Shown: positions 1 to 6,911 of the stretch, one piece after another | Numbering within the stretch: the first letter of the stretch is position 1 | How the letters are laid out: each line of letters starts with the position of its first letter | Source of the DNA: JBKHBT01 sp046542255 | GTDB taxonomy: Bacteria > UBP14 > UBA6098 > JBKHBT01 | DNA length: 30,165 bases | Reading direction: 5' to 3' | NCBI GenBank assembly: GCA_046542255.1 | Contig: JBKHBT010000038.1 | Span: forward strand, 1-30,165 | Made by a program: the position numbers and the translations under genes | The notes under the pieces: model-generated | What the model was told of the DNA's origin: nothing | The model's input: only the letters and a program-made list of their open reading frames with translations | The model's database searches: none

Positions 1-86
1 TCATACTTTTCAGGCTAAAACATCAGTAAAGTCTTTTGGTATATATATATTAAGTATTATATATGATATATGGCTTCAAAAGAGCT
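1..86 (+). repeat. Intergenic structured repeat, copy 1 (left end cut by window)
   Basis: This matches the two complete copies at 1846-1943 and 6789-6900 from their TCATAAT segment onward; the hairpin with the CTGTTC loop would lie left of the window. Shared blocks are CATCAGTAAAG (21-31), GTATTATATAT (54-64) and ATATATGGCTTC (66-77). The closing stem TAAAGTC (27-33) can pair with GGCTTCA (72-78) with one mismatch and one G-U pair, enclosing alternating AT sequence. It lies downstream of the flavoprotein gene at 230-1582. Confidence 0.72.
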
Positions 87-129
87 ATGCAGTTGTAATT
101 CAGATTTACTTCCCCTTTTATGAGGCGTT

Positions 130-174
130 GACACTTTCTTGTAAGTGTCCGGGGTGCCGGCTTTGCTGAGCAAA
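130..174. other. Array of small hairpins before the terminator
   Basis: Three short inverted repeats follow one another: GACACTT/AAGTGTC (130-136 with 143-149), CCGG/CCGG (149-152 with 157-160, sharing base 149 with the first) and TTTGC/GCAAA (162-166 with 170-174). The strong terminator at 176-204 follows at once. On the plus strand this is the layout of a short structured RNA ending in an intrinsic terminator. On the minus strand it would be the 3' trailer of the flavoprotein mRNA. No known RNA family is recognised. Confidence 0.35.
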
Positions 175-175
175 C

Positions 176-204
176 AAAAAAGCGCGCCATTGGCGCGCTT
201 TTTT
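176..204. terminator. Bidirectional intrinsic terminator
   Basis: A perfect 13-bp inverted repeat, AAAAAAGCGCGCC and its complement, surrounds a 3-base loop. Seven GC pairs are followed by a T6 run in either direction. It lies 26 bp past the stop codon of the minus-strand flavoprotein gene and would also stop plus-strand transcription entering from the left. Confidence 0.93.
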
Positions 205-229
205 ATTGGAGTATCATGTTTAAGGAAAA

Positions 230-1582
230 TTAATTTTCACGCATTTTAATAATCGCCATTTCTGCGGCATTGACGAGTTGATATGCGATCGGTGATGCGG
301 TCAAGGCAGGATGTGTTCCTGTTTGAAATGTTGCAATATCATCTGCTGTCATTTTCTGTTGTATGCAGGCAGATATTGCATTGATCAGCTCACCACCGCT
401 TTTTGCGCCAGTAACCTGTCCACCTACAATTCTCTTGGTCGCAGCCTCAAAAAGTAGCTTCACGCGCATCCTGGCGGCTCCTGGCATGCAACCGGGATGG
501 CGGTTCAGCCCTTCCGAATCACCAGTTATTACTTCGATACCTTTCTTTTTGGCATGTGCAGTAGTCAGTCCTGCTGCGGCAAAGCATTCATCGCCAAGGA
601 CTGTTGAATATACACCTATAACACCGTGATTTATTCTCCTATTTGCGAAAAGATTCGCCCCGGCGATTCTGGCTTCTGTAGTTGCGATAGATGCTAGTTT
701 CATATTACAAGTCTTGCCGTCAAAGAAAGAAAATTTTTCAGCGCAGTCGCCACAGGCAAAGATGTCTTCATCATTGGTTTTCATATAGTGATTAACCAGC
801 ACGCCTTTACCCGGCCCAATTTCCAGTCCAGATTTTTCCGCCAATTCAGTATTTGCAACAGCGCCGATACCCAGAATCACAAAATCCGTTTTTATCTCGC
901 GGCCGCTTTTTAATTTGAGTTTTTCGACCTTGCCATTTCCTACAATTTCAGAAACGGTTTCGTCTAATTCGAGAATTATATTTTGCTTGCGCAATACTTC
1001 TTCTGCCTTTTCGGAAAATTCTGTGTCATATGTAAGTTGCAAGCAATGAGATAACATTTCCACAATATTTATCTCGATATCCGGGCAACGCCTGCGGCAT
1101 TCTTCTGCAATCTCAACGCCGATAAACCCGCAGCCAATAATAGTTACGCTATTTGCCTTGTCTACTGCTTTAATAACTTCCTTCAGATATGGTACATCCT
1201 TGTGAATAGCGAAAACGCCCTCGATATCCGTACCGGGAATTGGCGGTATCATAGGATTAGAGCCTGTGGCGATAATAAATTTTTTATATACAAATCCTTC
1301 ACCCGACTCTATTTTGATGATATGATTTTTTCTATCGATATCTATTGCTTTGCCAATAACATCGTCGATATTATTTTTTTGCAGGGCTTTGTCTGCGGGG
1401 ATCAGGTTTTTGTCGGGAGTTCCGACCTGTCCAAATGCATATGGAATACCACATGGAATCGGAATAAGCTTTTCCTTGCGAATTACCATGATCGATTTTT
1501 GCGGATAATGTCTTCTTGCTGTGATAGCGGCTGTAAGGCCTGCCGCACTCGCGCCTACGACAATAATGTCATAACTTTTCAT
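230..1582 (-). CDS. CoA-disulfide reductase / NADH oxidase family flavoprotein
   Basis: This is a pyridine nucleotide-disulfide oxidoreductase of about 450 residues with the single active-site Cys typical of the CoA-disulfide reductase, NADH oxidase and NADH peroxidase group. Visible elements in order are the N-terminal FAD motif VVGASAAGLTAA (residues 8-19), Cys44 in IPCGIPY, the NAD-binding motif TIIGCGFIGVEIAEE near residue 155, the second FAD motif FACGDCAE, and a C-terminal dimerisation domain ending near GTHPALTASP. It is expected to be cytosolic and to use NAD(P)H to reduce a disulfide, oxygen or peroxide; the substrate cannot be told from sequence. I chose the ATG at 1582 because AAAGGAG lies 6 nt upstream; a TTG start nine codons earlier is possible. 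The gene is monocistronic, with a terminator at 176-204 and a candidate operator upstream. Confidence 0.9.
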   Translation of the reverse strand: MKSYDIIVVGASAAGLTAAITARRHYPQKSIMVIRKEKLIPIPCGIPYAFGQVGTPDKNLIPADKALQKNNIDDVIGKAIDIDRKNHIIKIESGEGFVYKKFIIATGSNPMIPPIPGTDIEGVFAIHKDVPYLKEVIKAVDKANSVTIIGCGFIGVEIAEECRRRCPDIEINIVEMLSHCLQLTYDTEFSEKAEEVLRKQNIILELDETVSEIVGNGKVEKLKLKSGREIKTDFVILGIGAVANTELAEKSGLEIGPGKGVLVNHYMKTNDEDIFACGDCAEKFSFFDGKTCNMKLASIATTEARIAGANLFANRRINHGVIGVYSTVLGDECFAAAGLTTAHAKKKGIEVITGDSEGLNRHPGCMPGAARMRVKLLFEAATKRIVGGQVTGAKSGGELINAISACIQQKMTADDIATFQTGTHPALTASPIAYQLVNAAEMAIIKMREN

Positions 1583-1635
1583 CTTCCACTCCTTTGATGG
1601 CTCCTTCAAAGCTTTGGGTAATTAGTTTGCTCTGG

Positions 1636-1654
1636 CAAAATTAGGATAACCTAA
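1636..1654 (-). promoter_or_regulatory. Candidate operator overlapping a -7 type promoter element
   Basis: The palindrome TTAGG-N4-CCTAA (1641-1654) overlaps, on the minus strand, TAATTTTG (1636-1643). TAATTTTG fits the Bacteroidota -7 consensus TAnnTTTG. The start site would fall near 1629, giving a leader of about 47 nt before the ATG at 1582. A palindrome at a promoter in front of a redox flavoenzyme suggests repressor binding, but no regulator can be named and the -33 box is poor. Confidence 0.35.
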
Positions 1655-1845
1655 CTTGCATCATAAACTATTCTGTTAAGATTTGAGATTCCTTAACTAT
1701 CTCGAAATTAACCTTGCCTATCTTATTAAAATATATAGAAAATTATTATTTTCACAAGGAATTTATTCATTGTTATTGTATTAGCTTATTAATAGATTCT
1801 AACTAAACTACAAGTTTTAATAAATTTTTTCTTGTATAAAAATCA
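1655..1845. other. AT-rich intergenic stretch, nothing recognised
   Basis: This lies between the divergently oriented flavoprotein and phosphohexomutase genes, outside the operator and the repeat. It is AT-rich, with short direct and inverted AT words. I see no reading frame with a ribosome site, no RNA fold and no clear promoter in it. Confidence 0.5.
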
Positions 1846-1943
1846 GACAATGCGCTGTTCCGCATTGTCATAATCTCGGCTAAAATTTCAGTAAAGCCGT
1901 GGCATTAAATATATCATATATTATATTTTGCTTTAGAAGAGAT
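1846..1943 (+). repeat. Intergenic structured repeat, copy 2 (complete)
   Basis: Hairpin 1 is a perfect 9-bp stem, GACAATGCG (1846-1854) with CGCATTGTC (1861-1869), and loop CTGTTC. Hairpin 2 is closed by TAAAGC (1892-1897) with GCTTTA (1930-1935) and contains an inner AT stem, AAATATA (1907-1913) with TATATTT (1922-1928). It ends in AGAAGAGAT, shared with copy 3. Read on the minus strand, hairpin 1 is followed by TGATTTTTAT, so it could also terminate leftward transcription. It stops 6 bp before the promoter of the phosphohexomutase gene. Confidence 0.85.
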
Positions 1944-1949
1944 AAATAT

Positions 1950-1978
1950 TTGACAATATATTAAAAATAAAATATATT
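1950..1978 (+). promoter_or_regulatory. Strong promoter giving a near-leaderless mRNA
   Basis: TTGACA (1950-1955), a 17-bp spacer and TATATT (1973-1978) make a near-consensus housekeeping promoter. It also fits a Bacteroidota reading, TTTG (1949-1952) then TATATTTC (1973-1980) at 20 bp. Transcription would begin near 1985, only about 5 nt before the ATG at 1990, and there is no Shine-Dalgarno sequence. Confidence 0.65.
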
Positions 1979-1989
1979 TCCCAATAATT

Positions 1990-3333
1990 ATGGCACTGAA
2001 ACAAAGCATATCAGGAATACGCGGAATCTGGGGAAAAGACCTCGATTATGATATAATAATCCGGCATATCGATGCTTTCATCACCGAATTACCAGAAACT
2101 GGCACAATAGTAATAGGCCGTGATACAAGGCCAAGTGGCAAAGAAATTGTCCAAATAATAATCGAAAACCTCGCAGAAAAAGGCTATGATGTTTTAGATG
2201 CTGGAATCAACCCCACTCCGACAATCGAAATAGCCACCGCACAAATTCCAGATGCGATTGCCGGAATAATTGTTACCGCCAGCCATAATCCTCCCGAATA
2301 TAATGGCCTAAAATTTCTCAATGAAAAAGGCATGTTCATGGCAGCAGAACCCATGAAAAGGATTATTGCTCAATATAATGCCAATTTCAGAGCCGAGAAA
2401 TCCGATAAAAAAGGCGAAATAAAAATGGATGTCCGCGCACCTATTCGTCATATCGATAGAATTTTAGCACAGGACATTATCAATAAAGATGTGATTATCG
2501 ATAAACATTTCCGTGTTCTTTACGATGCCAATGATGGTGCTGGCGCAACCGTTATTCCGCCGTTACTAAAAAGACTCGGCTGCGATATCGAAGTTATAGG
2601 TGGCGAGCTTTCTGGTGAGTTTTCCCATTCACCGATACCGAATCCCGAGAACCTTGCCGGTATTGGCAAAATGGTTATCGAGCATAAGGCCAATATCGGC
2701 CTTGCTACCGACCCAGATGCTGACCGCTTAGCATTGATAGATGAAAACGGCATTCCTCTTTCCGAAGAGCTGACACTGGCAATTGTTGCCGATTTTGTTC
2801 TCGATAAAGTCAAAAGTGATATCACTATCAATTTATCAACATCGAGCATTATCGATTACATTGCTGGAAAACACGGCATCAAAGTCCATCGGACGCCAGT
2901 TGGCGAAATCAATGTATCATCAAAGATGTTTGAGATTGGGGCCAAAATAGGCGGCGAAGGAAATGGAGGAGCAATCCTGGCCGATATGCATCCAGGAAGA
3001 GATGCAGGTATAGCTGCCGCTCTGATTCTGGCAAAAATGGCAGAATCGGAAAAAATGCTTTCCGAAATTGTCTCCAAGTATCCAGATCGCTTCATCTTAA
3101 AGGATGCTATTGAATTCGAAGGTATTTACAGACTCGATGAAGATGAACTTATCAAGCAGACATCTCCTATCAAGATCGATAAGCAGGATGGCCTTTGGCT
3201 TGGTTTCGATGATGGGTTTCTTCATATTAGGCCATCAAATACAGAACCGATCCTTAGAATCATAGCCGAGAAGAAGACAAAAATTCTAGCAAGAGAGTTA
3301 ATTGAACTGACTAAAGGAATGCTGAGTTTCTAA
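1990..3333 (+). CDS. Phosphoglucosamine mutase / phosphomannomutase family (GlmM-like)
   Basis: This alpha-D-phosphohexomutase of 447 residues would be a cytosolic enzyme moving phosphate between C6 and C1 of a hexose or glucosamine, feeding cell wall or surface glycan synthesis. The four family loops are all present: the phosphoserine loop TASHNP with Ser98, the metal loop DPDADR with Asp241, Asp243 and Asp245, the sugar loop GGEGNGG around Glu323, and the phosphate loop RPSNTEP at 414-420. The GEGNGG form is that of archaeal and FCB-type GlmM/PMM enzymes rather than the E. coli GEQSGH form, so the natural substrate (glucosamine, glucose or mannose phosphate) stays open. The promoter at 1950-1978 lies almost on the start codon and no Shine-Dalgarno is visible. 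The stop overlaps the convergent neighbour by 4 bp. Confidence 0.9.
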   Translation: MALKQSISGIRGIWGKDLDYDIIIRHIDAFITELPETGTIVIGRDTRPSGKEIVQIIIENLAEKGYDVLDAGINPTPTIEIATAQIPDAIAGIIVTASHNPPEYNGLKFLNEKGMFMAAEPMKRIIAQYNANFRAEKSDKKGEIKMDVRAPIRHIDRILAQDIINKDVIIDKHFRVLYDANDGAGATVIPPLLKRLGCDIEVIGGELSGEFSHSPIPNPENLAGIGKMVIEHKANIGLATDPDADRLALIDENGIPLSEELTLAIVADFVLDKVKSDITINLSTSSIIDYIAGKHGIKVHRTPVGEINVSSKMFEIGAKIGGEGNGGAILADMHPGRDAGIAAALILAKMAESEKMLSEIVSKYPDRFILKDAIEFEGIYRLDEDELIKQTSPIKIDKQDGLWLGFDDGFLHIRPSNTEPILRIIAEKKTKILARELIELTKGMLSF

Positions 3334-5012
3334 TTACTATCCTTTACAAAAGTATCCAGTGTAAAATCGAAAATGAGTTCAAGAGCAAGGTAGCTTTCTG
3401 TAATATCTTTTTCATCACGAATTTTACCAATTATTAGTTCACTTTCTTCTCTATTACAATCTCTTCTGTAGCTACTCCCTTTAAGATTATAGATATAGGT
3501 CAAAGAAGGATAACAAATTATCGATTTGTTTATCGGTATTTCTATACCACCGGATAACATCATACCATGGGCTGTTTGATGAAACAGCGAAGGGCTAACT
3601 TGATTGAATGCCCCCGCAGAAAAATCAGCCCAGAAATAAGATAATGAAATACCCGGCTTATAAATTGGCCCTGCTTTTGTTTTATAAATCTTTATACCAC
3701 CATTAAAAGCTGCTAAGAATGCAGGTTCAAAATTCACTTCGGGATCAGGCAGTGGAAGAATATCAGCAGCGATCTCTATATCGGGTAAGTTTAATACCCA
3801 ATTCCTATTCTGACCTAATAAAATTGCAAGTTCATAGTCCATGTAAATACCAAATGGAATAAAATATCTAATTGAATAATTCTGGAAATTAAATCGTCTG
3901 GAAGAATCTACATTAGAATAACTAAAACCTATTGAGAAATCTCGCGGATAAATAGGTATTGCCGAGGAAGTATCAGACAAATCATCAGAGAAGCTTTTCT
4001 CTAGTAATTGGAATCCCTCGTTTTTTGAAATTATAGAATAAAACAGTACACCAGCCATTGCATTAAGGCGGAAATTCTTAGCATATTCATCAATAATATT
4101 TTCAGCTTTTTTGTATTTTTGATGACTTTCATTTTCTTGCAATGAATCTTTTTGAAGTATATCTATTATTTCATCTAATTTTTCTATTTCCTTTTTGGGG
4201 TTCAGTTTTATTTCGATTTCATGGAATTTTTCTTCTAAAGTTATTGATTTAAAAGCCTTTTCGAAATAGGGTGCTGATATCGAAATCGAAAAAATATCAT
4301 ATATCGAGCCTTTTAATTCTAATTCCCATTTCTGCCCATTATATTTTAAATCAGCGACATTATTACTGCATTCTGTCTCGATTTCTATATCAATATTTTC
4401 GGGTTGGATTGGCAATGTACCATTACTCTTTATATGTAGATCGATTTTACGTTTTTCAATCTTCTCAGACAATTGATATTCATATATCTTATCTGTGGAT
4501 TTATCATAAGGTATTTTTAGCAGTTGCGAGCGATAATTCTTGCAAAATAAACATATGAGAATTGTGTCCACCTCTGATATATTAATCGAAGTGTCAGTAT
4601 TGACAGTATCGATATTGAGAATATTACTCCTTAATTCACTGGCTAAATTATTAGAATATACCGTGCAGTTTTTGATTCCAGGATTTTCGATTTTCAATAC
4701 TGACCTATGATACCAGGTTACTGGTGTCCCATCGGAACGAAGCTTGATTTTACTCGGTCTATTAATTGTATAGAGAGTTTGTGGTTTGACATATTCAATA
4801 TGATCATAATGGTTTTCTATGTCTATTACTATATAATCGATATTTTTAGGAATATATATTTGTTTCCCAATTTCAAATAAGCCTCTTTTTATCAACCCAC
4901 ATTCATTCGAAAAAAATAAGACCTCTGCCATATCCTGGGAATAAGAGATACTAATCAATATTAGACACAAAAAAAATGAAAAGAATAAATCTATTCTCTT
5001 TTTTCCATACAT
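3330..5012 (-). CDS. Probable outer-membrane barrel protein, second gene of a coupled pair
   Basis: I do not recognise a family. The 560-residue protein begins with a signal peptide (basic start, hydrophobic core 9-23, likely cleavage near SYSQ). Residues 30-270 look like beta-rich extracytoplasmic domains with a CxxC (154-157), 273-313 is helical and charged, and about 357-556 alternates in the manner of a small beta-barrel with aromatic girdle residues, ending in a strand rich in Leu, Phe and Asp. An outer-membrane location is inferred. The start at 5012 has AAGGAG 8 nt upstream and lies inside the previous gene, overlapping it by 22 bp, so translation is likely coupled and the products may interact. 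It ends in a 4-bp convergent overlap with the phosphohexomutase gene, and no terminator is visible between them. Confidence 0.75.
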   Translation of the reverse strand: MYGKKRIDLFFSFFLCLILISISYSQDMAEVLFFSNECGLIKRGLFEIGKQIYIPKNIDYIVIDIENHYDHIEYVKPQTLYTINRPSKIKLRSDGTPVTWYHRSVLKIENPGIKNCTVYSNNLASELRSNILNIDTVNTDTSINISEVDTILICLFCKNYRSQLLKIPYDKSTDKIYEYQLSEKIEKRKIDLHIKSNGTLPIQPENIDIEIETECSNNVADLKYNGQKWELELKGSIYDIFSISISAPYFEKAFKSITLEEKFHEIEIKLNPKKEIEKLDEIIDILQKDSLQENESHQKYKKAENIIDEYAKNFRLNAMAGVLFYSIISKNEGFQLLEKSFSDDLSDTSSAIPIYPRDFSIGFSYSNVDSSRRFNFQNYSIRYFIPFGIYMDYELAILLGQNRNWVLNLPDIEIAADILPLPDPEVNFEPAFLAAFNGGIKIYKTKAGPIYKPGISLSYFWADFSAGAFNQVSPSLFHQTAHGMMLSGGIEIPINKSIICYPSLTYIYNLKGSSYRRDCNREESELIIGKIRDEKDITESYLALELIFDFTLDTFVKDSN

Positions 5013-6673
5013 TCCATTATCTCCTTGATTTGCGCCTGCGTTTTTTCTCTGGATGGTTTATTGTCTCCACTCTGATAATGAATCTTGCCAAGCTTGGTTA
5101 ATATCTGGAAAGTGCTGTCTGGCAATACAAGTTCTTCATTGGTTCTGAGAATATCGAGCGTTTGCCTGACAAAATATTTGAAATGGAATGTCCATAGTTC
5201 GCGGCTGTCATCTTCTTCTATTGTTGCTAATGCTTTCAGACATGCATGGAGTGATTTTTGGATAAAATTCTCCTGCCATGAACCTCGCTTCAAACAATCA
5301 CCAGAGACTTGCGGCAATTGGATATCGTACTCTTGAAGGCTGTTTATTTCGCTTATTAGTCCATTAATTACAATTTGCATTTCGATACATGTCTGATCTG
5401 GCCCATGCATTTGCTCATGGCGATGTAGTTTTTCGCGAATTTCAAGAAGACTGCTTTTGATTCGCGGGGGTAAATTATATTCTGTCTCAATTTCCACCAA
5501 TTTTTTGTGAACTATTTTATTCCTTATGCTATATTTTTTGGGAATTCTTCGCTCTACTCCTATTGAAAATCGAGCAGTATCGATTATGGCAGTATCTTTG
5601 GAAGAAATTGAAACATATCTTTGTAATATGTAGCCATTTTGGATTTTACCTTCATCGGGTACTGCTATATCAAATCTCAAACATGCATCATGGCTGATAA
5701 AAATCGATTTGATAGTGGGATCATCTAAAATCTGAGCTTTTCGAATAATCAAAGAGTCGATACATTTCTCTGGATTATCAGCTGTATATAAATAGTATCT
5801 ATTCATCAGATATACAGTAGGATACCATTCAAGACGAATCAAGAACCTCTCAAAGCTCGATGGGCTGTATAACATTTCGGAATCAAAATAAACATTAAAC
5901 TCTAAAATTTCTTCATTGGAAATTAAATCCGGATTTCTATTATCGATAGGCCTTTTAACAGTATCCCCTCTTGCCCAATACACATAAGATTCAAAATCGA
6001 GGGCCGATGGTTGGAAAGTTGATTTCTCCACACCAAAAACAATCAGCATTGCTAATAAAGAAAGCCCCAAAACGATACCGGCTACGATAATAAATGGCTT
6101 TATATTATTCCATTGATGACGATCCTCTATAAATGGGTCAGAGTAGAATAGCTCTCTTGTATCGATTATCTTATTCCGCTCTCCAAAGGTGTTTTTAATA
6201 TGGTAAATATGATCAACTTTTTCTTTTTCGCTGAGATAATTATCTTTCCGTATTTCATTCAAAATAGTCTTTATATCATTTTTATCCAGTCTATTATCCA
6301 ATGAAAGAATACCTATAGTAAATTTGAGCTTAGGCGAGTCTGCTAGAAGCCAACTTAGATACCGATATCTTAATTGGTTAACCTGATTATTGATTCTTTC
6401 ATTCAGAAGGTCTAAACCTTCACGTGATATTTGCCCTTTGATATAATAATTAACAACTCTATTGCGAAGTCGATCGATCATATTCTCTATTTCAACGATC
6501 GCCTCATCGGTATCAAATTCAGTAATATTATTTAATTCATCTATTTGACGGATGAAATCCATTCGCTTCTTCTTTTTGCGTCTTCGAAGAAGCCAACCGC
6601 CAAGTGAAATTATACCAATTACTGATAAACCAAAAATTTCTGCTATAAATTCAACAAAAAACTGCTCAAGCAC
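4991..6673 (-). CDS. Inner-membrane protein with large extracytoplasmic domain, first gene of a coupled pair
   Basis: I do not recognise a family. With the chosen start it has 560 residues: TM1 at about 10-29 followed by the basic run RRRKKKKR, a helical cytoplasmic part of about 160 residues, TM2 at about 193-214, and a periplasmic domain to the end. By the positive-inside rule the N-terminus is outside and the C-terminal 345 residues are periplasmic. I chose the GTG at 6673 because GGAGGG lies 8 nt upstream (complement of 6682-6687); an in-frame TTG at 6736 has no ribosome site but would add 21 partly hydrophobic residues. It overlaps the next gene by 22 bp. With its barrel-like partner this could form an envelope-spanning assembly, which is inference only. 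Confidence 0.75.
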   Translation of the reverse strand: MLEQFFVEFIAEIFGLSVIGIISLGGWLLRRRKKKKRMDFIRQIDELNNITEFDTDEAIVEIENMIDRLRNRVVNYYIKGQISREGLDLLNERINNQVNQLRYRYLSWLLADSPKLKFTIGILSLDNRLDKNDIKTILNEIRKDNYLSEKEKVDHIYHIKNTFGERNKIIDTRELFYSDPFIEDRHQWNNIKPFIIVAGIVLGLSLLAMLIVFGVEKSTFQPSALDFESYVYWARGDTVKRPIDNRNPDLISNEEILEFNVYFDSEMLYSPSSFERFLIRLEWYPTVYLMNRYYLYTADNPEKCIDSLIIRKAQILDDPTIKSIFISHDACLRFDIAVPDEGKIQNGYILQRYVSISSKDTAIIDTARFSIGVERRIPKKYSIRNKIVHKKLVEIETEYNLPPRIKSSLLEIREKLHRHEQMHGPDQTCIEMQIVINGLISEINSLQEYDIQLPQVSGDCLKRGSWQENFIQKSLHACLKALATIEEDDSRELWTFHFKYFVRQTLDILRTNEELVLPDSTFQILTKLGKIHYQSGDNKPSREKTQAQIKEIMECMEKRE

Positions 6674-6788
6674 CCTATGGACCCTCCATATAATTAGAAC
6701 GCATAGATCTATGATAAAAAAATATTCAGACAGCAAAAAGTCAAGGTATTTAGTAATTTAGATATGACATAAATTGCTAAATAAAACA

Positions 6789-6900
6789 AACCATGCACTG
6801 TTCTGCATTGTCATAATTCTCCACTATAACATCAGTAAAACCGTTGCATTATATAAATTATGTATTATATATATCATTTATATATGGTTTTAGAAGAGAT
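6789..6900 (+). repeat. Intergenic structured repeat, copy 3 (complete)
   Basis: Hairpin 1 is AACCATGCA (6789-6797), loop CTGTTC (6798-6803), TGCATTGTC (6804-6812). Its innermost pair is A-T where copy 2 has G-C. Hairpin 2 is closed by TAAAACC (6836-6842) with GGTTTTA (6886-6892), again compensated relative to copy 2, and holds an inner stem ATATAAAT (6851-6858) with ATTTATAT (6876-6883). It ends in TTTAGAAGAGAT like copy 2. On the minus strand, hairpin 1 is followed by a T-rich tract and lies downstream of the C25 peptidase gene, so it could serve as that transcript's terminator. Confidence 0.87.
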
Positions 6901-6911
6901 GAATCGGATAA

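Noticed and set aside
149..175. TPP riboswitch-like words GGGGTGCC and GCTGAG
   Set aside because: The spacing does not allow the P2/P3 helices, and the conserved second half of the aptamer (CTGATCTGGATAATGCCAGCG type) is absent; a terminator follows at once.
1202..1597. 131-codon plus-strand frame opposite the flavoprotein gene
   Set aside because: It lies wholly antisense to a gene with clear motifs, has no ribosome site and no family-like sequence.
6674..6736. Longer inner-membrane protein start at TTG 6736
   Set aside because: No ribosome site in front, while GTG 6673 has GGAGGG at ideal spacing; kept as an alternative only because the added residues are hydrophobic.
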